A stretch of 64,000 bases of DNA from Nakamurella lactea DSM 19367 (lineage in GTDB: Bacteria > Actinomycetota > Actinomycetes > Mycobacteriales > Nakamurellaceae): positions 124,001 through 188,000 of the forward strand of contig NZ_AUFT01000012.1 of NCBI RefSeq assembly GCF_000426645.1, read 5' to 3'. Position numbers and translations under genes: made by a program. The notes under the pieces were generated by a model, which was not told where the DNA came from, did not search any database, and saw nothing but the letters and a program-made list of their open reading frames with translations. Of the stretch, positions 53,413 to 64,000 are shown one piece after another. Numbering within the stretch: the stretch's first letter is position 1; every line of letters begins with the position of its first letter.

Positions 53413-55771
53413 GCTCACCGGCGCCGATGGCGGCCAACACCAGGTCCAGCACCAGCACCGCCCCGTCCTTGAACAGCGGGTGGTTTCCGTTGCCGCACTT
53501 GGGCGATTGCACGCACGAAGGGCATCCCGAGCGGCACCGGCAGCCGGCCACCGCGTCCCGCACCGCGGTCAGCCACTGCGTCATCACCGCGAACCCGCGG
53601 TCGGCGAAGCCGGCGCCGCCGGCGAACCCGTCGTAGACGATCACCGTCGCCGCTCCGGTGTCCGGATGCAGGTTCGTCGACAGACCGCCGATGTCCCAGC
53701 GGTCGCAACCGGCGAACAGCGGCAGCAGGCCGATCGCCGCATGCTCGGCCGCATGCAGTGCCCCGGCCGCCGCAGCCTCCGGAATGCCATGCGCGGCAAG
53801 GCGTTCGGCTTCGATCGTGTACCACACTGCGCGGGTGTCGAGGACCTGCTCCGGCAGGTCCAACTCGATCATGTCGATCAGTTCACCGCGGGGCCGGCGT
53901 CGGACGTAGCCGACCACCTGCTCGGTCACCCTGACCGGCCCGAGTGCCAGCGTCACCCCGCCGGGGAACTGCCGCCGCCGCGCGCCGTCCAACAGTTCGA
54001 CGCTGGAGATCGACCGGGCCGAGGTGGTCCAGTCCGGCTTGTCCGCCGTCACCAACGCCACCCCCTGCTCGAGGTCGAGGTCGTCGACCACGTAGCTGTC
54101 GCCGCGGTGCAGGTGCACCGCCCCGGGGTGCACCCCGGCCGGCGCCCTGGCGCCGTCGACGGTGCCGAGCATCCGGCCGGTCGCCGACTCGACGATCGCC
54201 ACCTGATGTCCACCGCCGCCGCGCAGGTCCACCTCGCCCGCCGGATGTCCGGGCAGCACGTGGTACCAGCCCTGTGAACGCACCCGCAACAGCTTGTCCC
54301 GCACCAGATCTGCGAGCACTTCGCGAACATGAGCCGGGTCACCGAACAACGGGAGGTCGTCCTCGGTCAGCCGGAGCTCGGCCGCGGCGCAGCGCAGGTG
54401 CGGACCGAGGATGTACGGGTTCTGCGGGTCGGTGACGGCGGCTTCGACCGGTTTGCCGAAGACGGCGTCCGGGTGGTGCACCAGGTAGCTGTCCAGCGGA
54501 TCGTCCCTGGCCACGAAGACCACCAGTGCCTGCGGCGCCCGCTCGCCGCCGCGCCCGGCCCGGCCGGCCTGCTGCCACAGCGAGGCCAGCGTTCCCGGGT
54601 AGCCGGCCAGCAGGGCAGCATCCAGTCCGGAGATGTCGATGCCGAGTTCCAAGGCATTGGTCGAGGCGACACCGAGCAGATCGCCGGTGCCCAAAGCCTT
54701 CTCCAGCGCACGACGCTCCTCGGGCAGGTAGCCGCCCCGATAGGCGGCGACCCGGCCGGACAGCTCGGGGTCGGTGCGCTCGAGTCGGTGGGCGGCGGAC
54801 AGAGCGACCTGTTCGCTGGCCTGTCGGGAGCGGACGAACGCCAACGTCCTGGCGCCGGCCGCCACCAGATCGGCCAGCATCCGGGCGGTCTCGTTCGGCG
54901 CCGAACGCCGGACCGGGCCGCCGTTCTCGCCGCGACCACCTCCACCTCCACCGTCGCCGAGCGAGGCGGTGTCGTCATCGGAGAGCAGTGGGGGTTCCCA
55001 GAGGACGAAGCGGCGGCCGGCCCTTGGCGCGGCGTCATCGGTCACCGCGGTGACGTCCGCACCGATCAGCGCGGCGGCCGCGGCAGCGGGATCTGCGGCG
55101 GTGGCCGACGCCAGTACGAACACCGGGTCCGACCCGTAACTCCTGGCGATCCGCCGCAGTCGCCGGATCACCAGCGACACATGGGATCCGAACACCCCGC
55201 GGTAGGCATGGCATTCGTCGATCACCACCACGGAGAGTCGGCGGAGCAGCCGGGCCCAGCGGTAGTGGGCGGGCAGCACCCCGCGATGCAGCATGTCCGG
55301 GTTGGTCAGCACCAGCCGGGCGTGCTCGCGGACCCAGTCCCGCTCGTCGAGCGGGGTGTCGCCGTCGTAGACCGCGGGCCGGACGCCGGGCAGCCCGAGT
55401 CCCTCGATCGAGGCGAACTGGTCGGCGGCCAGCGCCTTGGTCGGCGACAGGTACAGCACGCCGGCACGGGGATCGGCCAGCAGCCGGGCCAGCGCCGGCA
55501 GTTGGAACGCCAGCGACTTGCCGGAGGCGGTGCCGGTGGCGATCACCGTGTGCCGGCCCGCCCAGGCCAGCTCGGCCGACTGCGCCTGGTGCGCCCACGG
55601 CCGGTCGATGCCGCGCTCCAGCAGCGCCCGGCGCAGCAGCTCCGGTGTCCAGTCCGGCCAGTCGACCGCCAGCCCGGCCATGGCCGGAATCTCCTCGACA
55701 TGGGTGACGGGCTCCTGCCAGGCGGGTACCGAGCGCAGCAGCACGCTCAGCAGATCCCGGTCGTCCGTCAT
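53363..55771 (-). CDS. DEAD/DEAH-box helicase with DUF1998 (MrfA/Rv3649-like)
   Basis: An 802-residue superfamily 2 helicase. Walker A is ATGTASGKSLAFQLP, motif II is VVIDECHAYRG, motif III ASATAADP, and motifs V-VI are STNALELGIDISGLDA and WQQAGRAGRGG. The C-terminal DUF1998 region ends with a zinc-binding cluster of four cysteines, CRCRSGCPSCVQSPKC. MrfA of Bacillus, with the same layout, repairs mitomycin damage. A glycine-rich insert (DGGGGGGRGENGG) follows motif III. ATG at 55771 begins the conserved MTDDRDLLSVL. Position near topA matches mycobacteria. Confidence 0.92.
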   Translation of the reverse strand: MTDDRDLLSVLLRSVPAWQEPVTHVEEIPAMAGLAVDWPDWTPELLRRALLERGIDRPWAHQAQSAELAWAGRHTVIATGTASGKSLAFQLPALARLLADPRAGVLYLSPTKALAADQFASIEGLGLPGVRPAVYDGDTPLDERDWVREHARLVLTNPDMLHRGVLPAHYRWARLLRRLSVVVIDECHAYRGVFGSHVSLVIRRLRRIARSYGSDPVFVLASATAADPAAAAAALIGADVTAVTDDAAPRAGRRFVLWEPPLLSDDDTASLGDGGGGGGRGENGGPVRRSAPNETARMLADLVAAGARTLAFVRSRQASEQVALSAAHRLERTDPELSGRVAAYRGGYLPEERRALEKALGTGDLLGVASTNALELGIDISGLDAALLAGYPGTLASLWQQAGRAGRGGERAPQALVVFVARDDPLDSYLVHHPDAVFGKPVEAAVTDPQNPYILGPHLRCAAAELRLTEDDLPLFGDPAHVREVLADLVRDKLLRVRSQGWYHVLPGHPAGEVDLRGGGGHQVAIVESATGRMLGTVDGARAPAGVHPGAVHLHRGDSYVVDDLDLEQGVALVTADKPDWTTSARSISSVELLDGARRRQFPGGVTLALGPVRVTEQVVGYVRRRPRGELIDMIELDLPEQVLDTRAVWYTIEAERLAAHGIPEAAAAGALHAAEHAAIGLLPLFAGCDRWDIGGLSTNLHPDTGAATVIVYDGFAGGAGFADRGFAVMTQWLTAVRDAVAGCRCRSGCPSCVQSPKCGNGNHPLFKDGAVLVLDLVLAAIGAGELSAADRTGAADQASPR

Positions 55772-55805
55772 TCCTGCATTCTCCCCGCCGCCTCCGACCG
55801 TCCCG

Positions 55806-55904
55806 GCGCTTATCAACATCGCATGCGCTTGCCAACTGGACGATTCTGGGACGGGCGTGACGGAAGTGCACTATTTCGCAAGCGCGTGAGAAGTTGATAA
55901 GCGC
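55806..55904. repeat. 27-bp inverted repeat in the helicase-xylulokinase divergent region
   Basis: The left arm GCGCTTATCAAC-N7-GCGCTTGC (55806-55832) recurs inverted on the right (55878-55904); 24 of 27 positions pair, with 45 bp between. Each arm also repeats GCGCTT within itself. It lies between two divergent genes, so a pair of operator sites is likely; a 99-bp mini-transposon remnant is an alternative. Confidence 0.65.
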
Positions 55905-55932
55905 GATCGGGGGGCGTGCAAGGATCGGCGGC

Positions 55933-57348
55933 ATGACGGGATCGACAGTGGTCGGAGTGGACTCGTCCACCCAGTCCTGCAAGGTGCTGGTCTGTGACGC
56001 GGAGACCGGCCGGGTGCTGCGGTCCGGCCGGGCGGACCACCCGCAGACCCTCGAGGCGGCGCCGGGCCAGTGGTGGCAGGCCTTCGAGTCGGCCTCGGAC
56101 GGACTGCTGGACGGTGCGTCGGCGATCGCGGTGGCCGCCCAACAACACGGCATGGTCACGCTCGACGCCGACGACCGGGTGGTCCGTGACGCCCTGCTGT
56201 GGAACGACCTGCGTTCGGCCGCCGACACCGCCGACCTGATCGACGAGCTCGGCGCGGCCGAGTGGGCCGCAGCCGTCGGTAGCGTCCCGGCGGCCAGTTT
56301 CACCGTCACCAAACTGCGCTGGTTGGCCCGCAACGAGCCGGCCAACGCCGCCCGGGTCGCGCAGGTCATGCTGCCGCACGACTGGCTGACCTGGCAGCTG
56401 TCCCGCAGCGGCGACCCGGCCGCGGACGCGGTGACCGACCGCGGCGACGCCTCCGGCACCGGCTACTTCTCCCCGGCCACCGGTTGCTACCGGCTCGACC
56501 TGCTGGAGCGGGCGTTCGGCGGCGCCCCGCGGCTGCCCCGGCTGGCCGACCCCGGCGAGCAGGTCGGTCGGACCTCGTCCGGCGCGCTGGTCGGACCCGG
56601 CACCGGCGACAACATGGGCGCGGCCCTCGGGCTGGGCGCCGGACCCGGTGACGTCGTGCTGTCGCTGGGTACCAGCGGCACCGTTTTCGGGGTGGCCGAC
56701 GAGCCGTGTGCCGACGCGACGGGGTACGTCAGCGGATTTGCCGACGCCACCGGCCGGTTCCTGCCGCTGGTCTGCACGCTGAACGCCGCCAGGGTGCTGA
56801 CCTCGACCGCGGCCATGCTCGGCACCGATCTGGCCGGCCTCGACGAACTGGCACTGCGCGCCGAACCCGGTGCCGGCGGGCTCACCATGCTGCCGTACCT
56901 GGACGGCGAACGCACCCCGAACCTGCCCGACGCCACCGGATCGCTGCACGGCCTGACCCGCGCCGCAATGACCCCGGAGAACCTGGCCAGGGCCGCCGTC
57001 GAGGGCATGCTGTGCAGCCTGGCCGACGGCCTCGATGCGCTGACGGCGACCGGCTTCCGCGCCCGCCGGCTGCTGGTGATCGGCGGCGCCTCGGCGTCCC
57101 GTGCGGTCCGGGCCTCGCTGGCCGAGCTGTTCGGCCTGCCGGTGGCGCTGCCGGACCCGGCCGAGTACGTCGCGCTGGGCGCCGCCCGGCAGGCCGCTTG
57201 GGTGCTGGCCGGCGGCCGGCCCGACGCGCTGCCGGATTGGCCGGTGGCCGCGACGGCGTTGCCCGACCCGTCGGCAGCCGACCTGGAGCGTGGCCAGGCG
57301 GTGCGTGCCAGGTACGCGGCCATCCGGCTGGCCACCTACGGGGTCTGA
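55933..57348 (+). CDS. xylB: xylulokinase
   Basis: A 471-residue FGGY-family sugar kinase that would phosphorylate D-xylulose. ATPase-fold motifs are VVGVDSSTQSCKVLVCD at the N-terminus, VAAQQHGMVTLD with the catalytic aspartate region DALLWNDLRS, GTGDNMGAALGLGAGPGDVVLSLGTSGTVF in the second domain and LLVIGGASASRAVRASLAELF near the C-terminus. A xylose isomerase or transporter is not adjacent. It starts 162 bp from the divergent helicase, with the long inverted repeat between. Confidence 0.9.
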   Translation: MTGSTVVGVDSSTQSCKVLVCDAETGRVLRSGRADHPQTLEAAPGQWWQAFESASDGLLDGASAIAVAAQQHGMVTLDADDRVVRDALLWNDLRSAADTADLIDELGAAEWAAAVGSVPAASFTVTKLRWLARNEPANAARVAQVMLPHDWLTWQLSRSGDPAADAVTDRGDASGTGYFSPATGCYRLDLLERAFGGAPRLPRLADPGEQVGRTSSGALVGPGTGDNMGAALGLGAGPGDVVLSLGTSGTVFGVADEPCADATGYVSGFADATGRFLPLVCTLNAARVLTSTAAMLGTDLAGLDELALRAEPGAGGLTMLPYLDGERTPNLPDATGSLHGLTRAAMTPENLARAAVEGMLCSLADGLDALTATGFRARRLLVIGGASASRAVRASLAELFGLPVALPDPAEYVALGAARQAAWVLAGGRPDALPDWPVAATALPDPSAADLERGQAVRARYAAIRLATYGV

Positions 57349-57412
57349 GGCACACCGGAATTGTCCGGGCATACCGGTGAAATCGGCCGACATCTGCCGC
57401 CCCGCGCACCAA

Positions 57413-57436
57413 GCACCGGCTCCGGTGCCTTAGGGT
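57413..57436 (+). promoter_or_regulatory. inverted repeat and -10-like box upstream of hppA
   Basis: GCACCGG-CT-CCGGTGC (57413-57428) is a perfect 7-bp palindrome directly before a TAGGGT -10-like hexamer (57431-57436), 120 bp upstream of the pyrophosphatase start. It could be an operator overlapping the -35 region. No clear -35 is seen. Confidence 0.35.
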
Positions 57437-57555
57437 GACGCCAGCGCGCCGGTCTTCGCTCCGGCGTGCGCTCATGTGTCGACCAGCGCCGGTCCGCCTT
57501 TCGCCGCGTACCGGTGCGTCGAGCCCCTGACGAGCACAACACGGTAGGAGAGCCC

Positions 57556-59865
<2,310 letters not shown>

Positions 59866-59882
59866 CCCGCCGACCGCTGGAC

Positions 59883-59935
59883 GAGGCCCACCTCACACCC
59901 GCCGACCCGGATGGTGTGAGGTGGGCCTCTTTCGT
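59883..59935 (+). terminator. rho-independent terminator of hppA
   Basis: GAGGCCCACCTCACACC (59883-59899) pairs perfectly with GGTGTGAGGTGGGCCTC (59913-59929), loop 13 nt, followed by TTTCGTT. This is the clearest intrinsic terminator in the window. Confidence 0.88.
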
Positions 59936-60088
59936 TCCCGAATCTCCCTGGACTTCGGCGGAACCGGTCGGGGCGGCGGCGCGTCATTGTTAGCGTCAGT
60001 GAGTCGGAGTGCGAGGCACGCCGGCCCCGATCGGCGCAGGGGCCCGATCGGAAACTGCGGCAGATGCCGCGAGAAGGGACCTCAACAG

Positions 60089-60871
60089 ATGAAGCGCACC
60101 ACAGCGCTGACCGCGTTCGTTGCGGCAGGTGTTCTGCTCTTGGCCGGTTGCGGCAGCGATGCCGGCACCGCCACTCCGGTCAGCGATACCGCTGCCGCGA
60201 TCTCCAGCCAGGACGCCGGAACCTCGGCTGCCGGGACCTCGGACGCCGGCTCGGATGCGGGCACGTCGCCCGCCGAGTCCTCGGCTGACGAATCGTCCGC
60301 CGACGAGTCCGCGGATGCCGGGACCTCGGACGCCGGCACCTCGGACGCCGGGACCGATGCGGGCAGCTCCGACGGCGCCTCCTCGGACGCCGGAACCACC
60401 ATCGGCTCCAACGGCGACCTCGATGAGGGCACCACCGCCTGGTTCAGCACCTTCTGCGAAGGCATGGCGCCGGTCGCCGACCTGAAGGATCTGCAGAGCA
60501 AGATCGACATGTCCGACCCGAAGAAGACGTTCACCACGCTGGCCGACGCGATGACCAAGATGGGTGGCGCCTTCACCACCTCGGCCGCCAGCCTGAAGGA
60601 CATCCCGGCGCCGACCTTCGACGGCGGCGACGAGTTCGCCTCCAAGATCGTCACGTCGTTCGCAACGCTGGGCCCGAAGTTCACCGAGTTGGGTAAGCAG
60701 TTCGCTGCGGCCGACCCCAACGACCCGGCGTCGATGTCCGGTCTGGCGAGCATCGGCACCGATCTGCAGGATGCGACCAAGCCGCTGCAGGAGATGCAGA
60801 ACCTGAAGATCGACTCGGCCACCCAGGCCGCGATCGCGCAGATCCCGGCCTGCAAGGCACTCAACGGCTGA
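60089..60871 (+). CDS. lipoprotein with Ser/Asp/Ala-rich linker, first of a related pair
   Basis: A 260-residue lipoprotein. The signal peptide (MKRTTALTAFVAAGVLLLAGC) places the lipid on C21. Residues 25-110 form a repetitive acidic linker made of AGTSDAGSDAGTS-like units, as cell-wall-spanning stalks have. The C-terminal domain (about 115-260) has two cysteines, TFCEGMAPVADLK and QIPACKALNG, probably forming a disulfide, and is mainly helical. The next gene has the same layout. No family recognised. Confidence 0.75.
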   Translation: MKRTTALTAFVAAGVLLLAGCGSDAGTATPVSDTAAAISSQDAGTSAAGTSDAGSDAGTSPAESSADESSADESADAGTSDAGTSDAGTDAGSSDGASSDAGTTIGSNGDLDEGTTAWFSTFCEGMAPVADLKDLQSKIDMSDPKKTFTTLADAMTKMGGAFTTSAASLKDIPAPTFDGGDEFASKIVTSFATLGPKFTELGKQFAAADPNDPASMSGLASIGTDLQDATKPLQEMQNLKIDSATQAAIAQIPACKALNG

Positions 60872-60897
60872 TCGCACGCCCAGCAGACCACGTACAG

Positions 60898-60927
60898 CGG
60901 CCGGCACCCGGACAGGGTTGCCGGCCG
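60898..60927 (+). terminator. hairpin after the first lipoprotein gene
   Basis: CGGCCGGCA (60898-60906) pairs with TGCCGGCCG (60919-60927) across a 12-nt loop, followed by TTGTGCTG. It is a weak candidate terminator between the two lipoprotein genes. Confidence 0.45.
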
Positions 60928-61048
60928 TTGTGCTGTCCGGCGCCGGTCCCCAAGGTGGCGTCCGCAGCCGCCCGGTCTCGGTACCGTGGTGCTGATCGAT
61001 CCCGCCGACCCGGCGGCGCCGCGCCCGCAGAAACGTCATGAGGTCCCG

Positions 61049-61891
61049 ATGTCCCGCACCCGCAGAGGCACCAGCAGTGCCACCGTCAGACGCAGTGCCA
61101 CCGTCAGCCACAGTGCCACCGTCAGACGCAGTGCCACCGTCAGACGCACCCGCAGCGCGGTGTTGGCAGCCGCGCTGGCCGCGGCCCTCTCGCTGACCCT
61201 GGCCGCCTGCTCCGACAACGACCAGGGCGCGCAGAGCGGCAACTCCACCGGCAGCACCGCAGCGCCCGCCGGCCCGAGCAGCGCGGGCAGCTCGGGCGGT
61301 CAGGCCCCGACCAGCGGTTCCGGCGCGGCGGCATCCTCGGACGACACCGCGGCGACCGCGATACCGACCACCTCGGAGTCGCCGTCCAGTCGCAAGCCGC
61401 AGCCGACACCGAGCACCCCGAAGCCCAGTGGCACCGGGGTGGTCGGCTCCTTCTCCGCCACCGACACCAAGTGGTTCGACTCGATGTGCGCCGGGCTGGC
61501 GAACAAGCCACGCGAGCAGTTCGGCAAGCTCACCGGCGACCTGGAGACCCAGAAGGCGGCCGCGGCGAAGTTGCTCACCGATCAGGCGGACCGGTTGGAC
61601 CAGGCCGTCGCCGCCCTCAAGTCGCTGCCGGCGCCGACCGTCTCCGGCGGCAGCAAGCTGGCCGCGGCCGTCGTCGCGGCGTTTCCGAAGAGCGCCGACG
61701 CGGCCAGGGCCGGAGCCGGTCCGATCGCGGCGGCCGGCAGTGACGACGCCCTGCAGGGCGCCTTCGAACAGGCCCTGGACGCGATGAACGAGGCGAACGC
61801 GCCGCTGGACGCCTTCGACGAGATGATGGGCGCACCGGCGATGGTGGCCCAGCTGAAGAAGGTCCCGAGCTGCGCCCCGCTGGTGGGCTGA
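61049..61891 (+). CDS. lipoprotein, second of the pair, with repeated basic n-region
   Basis: A 280-residue lipoprotein. Before the hydrophobic core (SAVLAAALAAALSLTLAAC, lipid on C54) lies an unusually long n-region of about 35 residues containing four copies of a hexapeptide, SATVRR/SATVSH, coded by exact 18-bp DNA repeats. After a Ser/Gly/Pro linker, the folded domain (about 135-280) has cysteines in DSMCAGLANK and VPSCAPLVG, as in the upstream paralogue (FCEGMA, IPACKALNG). A shorter start is not obvious within the frame. Function unknown. Confidence 0.7.
   Translation: MSRTRRGTSSATVRRSATVSHSATVRRSATVRRTRSAVLAAALAAALSLTLAACSDNDQGAQSGNSTGSTAAPAGPSSAGSSGGQAPTSGSGAAASSDDTAATAIPTTSESPSSRKPQPTPSTPKPSGTGVVGSFSATDTKWFDSMCAGLANKPREQFGKLTGDLETQKAAAAKLLTDQADRLDQAVAALKSLPAPTVSGGSKLAAAVVAAFPKSADAARAGAGPIAAAGSDDALQGAFEQALDAMNEANAPLDAFDEMMGAPAMVAQLKKVPSCAPLVG
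61076..61147 (+). repeat. four tandem 18-bp repeats in the lipoprotein signal region
   Basis: AGTGCCACCGTCAGACGC is repeated four times (61076, 61094, 61112, 61130). The second copy ends in CCAC in place of ACGC, otherwise the copies are identical. It keeps the reading frame, so copy number can vary without breaking the gene. Confidence 0.85.
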
Positions 61892-61937
61892 ACCGCTGCG
61901 GCACCAGACACCTGCCGAGCCGGATACGGTGCGTGGC

Positions 61938-62558
61938 GTGGGACAGCTCTCGTTCTTCGCGGCCGACGTCGCCGACCCGACCCTGGACGGCCTGGGCGGG
62001 CTGCTGGCCGCCCATGGCCAGATCACCAGGAACGCCGACGGCAGCCGGCTGTCCATCCTGCTGCTGGACGCCTGGCGGGCCGACGCGATCCGCGCGGAGT
62101 TCGACCGGCGCGCAGTGAACTCGAGCGTCCGTCGGGGGTCGGCCCCTGACCCCGACCCGCAGGCCAGGGCCGCCGGAGCCACGGTGCCGTCATTCCTGGT
62201 GCGCAGCGAGCGGTCAGCGGAACTCGACGCACTCGCCGCCGCCTGGACCCGCGGCGCGGTGAAGACCGCGGCCGCGTTCCCCACCCCGCCGGGCGGCCTG
62301 CTCCGCTGCTGGGCGCTGGCCGCCGGCCGGGCCGATCCGTCCGGCTACCTGCTCGGCACCGACCCGCACGCCGGCCACACCTATCCGCGGCTGGCCGCCT
62401 CGCTGTCTGCCATCGGTCTGACCGCGGCCGTGCTCGGCAGCAGGGGCGGCGGACCCGGCATGCGTATTGTCGGCAGGCGGCGGCTGGATCGGCTCGCCGA
62501 ACTGCTCGGTGAGCCACCGGTCGGAGCGCCGCCGGACGCATTCCCGACGGGCCGCTGA
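61938..62558 (+). CDS. conserved hypothetical protein upstream of topA (Rv3647c-like)
   Basis: A 206-residue soluble protein, with GQLSFFAADVADPTLDGLGGLLAAHGQI at the start and GPGMRIVGRRRLDRLAELLGEPP at the end. A conserved actinobacterial protein of similar size lies before topA in mycobacteria; its function is unknown to me. GTG at 61938 was chosen; another GTG three codons earlier is possible. No enzymatic motif is visible. Confidence 0.75.
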   Translation: MGQLSFFAADVADPTLDGLGGLLAAHGQITRNADGSRLSILLLDAWRADAIRAEFDRRAVNSSVRRGSAPDPDPQARAAGATVPSFLVRSERSAELDALAAAWTRGAVKTAAAFPTPPGGLLRCWALAAGRADPSGYLLGTDPHAGHTYPRLAASLSAIGLTAAVLGSRGGGPGMRIVGRRRLDRLAELLGEPPVGAPPDAFPTGR

Positions 62559-62678
62559 ATCCACCGGACGAACCGGCGTGGCATCATGCGCCGAAACGGG
62601 CATCGTCGCGTGGGACAGCCGTTCGAATGCTCGACAGCGCTCGACAGCGGACAGAACAAGAAGGAAACGTGAGTATTG

Positions 62679-64000
62679 ATGGCAGGTCGTAAGGGATCGG
62701 ACGGGAACACCCGGCTGGTCGTCGTCGAGTCCCCGAACAAGGCGAAGACCATCGCCGGCTACCTCGGCGACGGATACGTCGTCGAGTCGTCGATCGGGCA
62801 CATCCGCGACCTGCCGCGCGGCGCCGCCGACGTACCGGCCAAATACAAGGGCCAGCCGTGGGCACGGCTCGGCGTCGACACGGACCACGATTTCGAGCCG
62901 CTGTACGTGGTGTCGCCGGACAAGAAGGCCCAGGTCGCCAAGCTCAAGGCGCTGCTGGCCGACGCCTCCGAGCTCTACCTGGCCACAGATGAGGACCGCG
63001 AGGGCGAGGCCATCGCCTGGCACCTGCTGGAGACGCTGCAGCCCAAGGTTCCGGTCAAGCGGATGGTCTTCCACGAGATCACCAGGGCCGCGATCCAGGC
63101 AGCGGTGGACAACCCGCGCGAGATCGACGACAACATGGTCGACGCCCAGGAGACCCGCCGCATCCTCGACCGGCTGTACGGCTACGAGGTCTCTCCGGTG
63201 CTGTGGAAGAAGGTGATGCCGAAGCTGTCCGCCGGGCGGGTGCAGTCGGTGGCCACCAGGATCATCGTGGAGCGGGAGCGGGCCAGGATGGCCTTCCGCG
63301 CCGGCACCTACTGGGGCATCGACGCCCAGTTCGCCCAGCAGGGCAACGACAGCACGTTCACTGCGGCGCTGGCAACGGTGGACGGCCGCCGGCTGGCGGT
63401 CGGTCGGGACTTCGACGAGACCACCGGGCAGATCAAGGCATCCGCCGACGTGCTGCTGCTCGACTCCGACGGCGCCGCCACCCTGGCGGCCGGCCTGGCC
63501 GGCGGGACCGCGAACGTCACCTCGGTCGAGGAGAAGCCGTACACCCGGCGGCCGTACCCGCCGTTCATGACCTCGACGCTGCAGCAGGAGGCGGGCCGCA
63601 AACTCGGCTTCTCCACCGAGCGGACCATGCGGACCGCGCAGCGGCTGTACGAGAACGGCTACATCACCTACATGCGGACCGACTCGACCACGCTGTCGCA
63701 GACGGCGCTGGACGCGGCCAGGGCGCAGGCCCGCGAGCTGTACGGACCGGAGAACGTGCCGTCGGCGCCGCGGCAGTACACCAAGAAGGTGAAGAACGCC
63801 CAGGAGGCGCACGAGGCGATCCGGCCGTCCGGCGAGAGCTTCCGCACCCCTGGCGAGGTCGCGAAGTCGCTGTCCGGCGACGAGTTCCGGCTCTACGAGC
63901 TGATCTGGCGGCGGACCGTTGCCTCCCAGATGGTCGACGCCAAAGGGCTGACGCTGCAGGTCAGGATCGCCGCCAGGACAACCCCGGCTGAGGGAGGGGC
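62679..64000 (+). CDS. topA: DNA topoisomerase I, 5' part (cut by window edge)
   Basis: The first 440 codons of a type IA topoisomerase that relaxes negative supercoils. The Toprim domain shows VVVESPNKAKTIAGYLG and ELYLATDEDREGEAIAWHLLE with its DxDxE metal site. Active-site Y331 is in ENGYITYMRTDSTTLS. EVSPVLWKKVMPKLSAGRVQSVA is the strand-binding helix. ATG at 62679 opens MAGRKGSDGNTRL. The C-terminal zinc or basic tail lies beyond the window. Confidence 0.96.
   Translation, partial: MAGRKGSDGNTRLVVVESPNKAKTIAGYLGDGYVVESSIGHIRDLPRGAADVPAKYKGQPWARLGVDTDHDFEPLYVVSPDKKAQVAKLKALLADASELYLATDEDREGEAIAWHLLETLQPKVPVKRMVFHEITRAAIQAAVDNPREIDDNMVDAQETRRILDRLYGYEVSPVLWKKVMPKLSAGRVQSVATRIIVERERARMAFRAGTYWGIDAQFAQQGNDSTFTAALATVDGRRLAVGRDFDETTGQIKASADVLLLDSDGAATLAAGLAGGTANVTSVEEKPYTRRPYPPFMTSTLQQEAGRKLGFSTERTMRTAQRLYENGYITYMRTDSTTLSQTALDAARAQARELYGPENVPSAPRQYTKKVKNAQEAHEAIRPSGESFRTPGEVAKSLSGDEFRLYELIWRRTVASQMVDAKGLTLQVRIAARTTPAEGG

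Noticed and set aside
55806-55904. DnaA boxes or chromosomal dif/origin site
   Set aside because: TTATCAAC differs from the DnaA box and occurs only once per arm; no replication genes or AT-rich unwinding region are nearby.

Overview
This is about 64 kb of very GC-rich chromosomal DNA from an actinobacterium. GTG starts are frequent, coding is dense, and stop/start overlaps of the GTGA/ATGA type are common. The gene order resembles the M. tuberculosis Rv3646c-Rv3677c region, as I remember it: MBL hydrolase, Crp, a small membrane protein, nth, CoA NUDIX hydrolase, MarP, holin-like protein, acs, a Fic-like protein, the 6C RNA with ssd and the tad pilus genes, a DUF1998 helicase, a conserved hypothetical gene and topA. 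A Nakamurella/Frankia-like, non-mycobacterial organism is my guess; the sequence alone cannot settle the genus.

Layout. 0-11.6 kb holds metabolic and accessory genes: nitronate monooxygenase, quinone oxidoreductase, serine hydrolase, a large secreted GH92 alpha-mannosidase behind a LacI-type operator, DUF3800-like protein, arginine deiminase, NUDIX hydrolase and a class V aminotransferase. 11.6-13.4 kb is an IS200/IS605-type element with a truncated tnpA and an intact-looking tnpB with its omega-RNA right end. 13.5-22.5 kb is conserved backbone. 22.7-29.7 kb is accessory: a WXG100-like/lysozyme-like fusion, a low-GC patch with a broken trypsin-like protease and a sigma/membrane-protein pair, and a two-ATPase operon. 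The acs 3' end then carries a G-quadruplex-like repeat and a 24-bp hairpin. 31.8-38.7 kb is backbone again: degenerate Fic protein, 6C RNA, then the tad pilus genes ssd-tadA-tadB-tadC-flp-tadE-tadG.

38.8-52.0 kb is the most unusual locus: a divergent catabolic island. One arm encodes two uncharacterised proteins (called A1 and B1 here), a LacI regulator and a zinc alcohol dehydrogenase. The other arm encodes a complete Dpp/Opp-type ABC importer, a histidine phosphatase, an EEP-fold hydrolase, the substrate-binding lipoprotein, a second A/B pair (A2, B2) and an FAD oxidoreductase. The A/B pair therefore occurs once on each arm. Both arms share an AACGnTAATGT element in the 261-bp control region. 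I think this is a LacI-controlled uptake and oxidation system for an unknown, possibly phosphorylated, polyol-like substrate, with A and B as undescribed components.

52.1-64 kb holds a D-amino-acid dehydrogenase-like flavoprotein, the helicase, xylulokinase, the K+-independent proton-pumping pyrophosphatase with a clear terminator, two related lipoproteins, a conserved hypothetical gene and the first 440 codons of topA, which is cut by the window edge. I found no rRNA, tRNA or CRISPR array.
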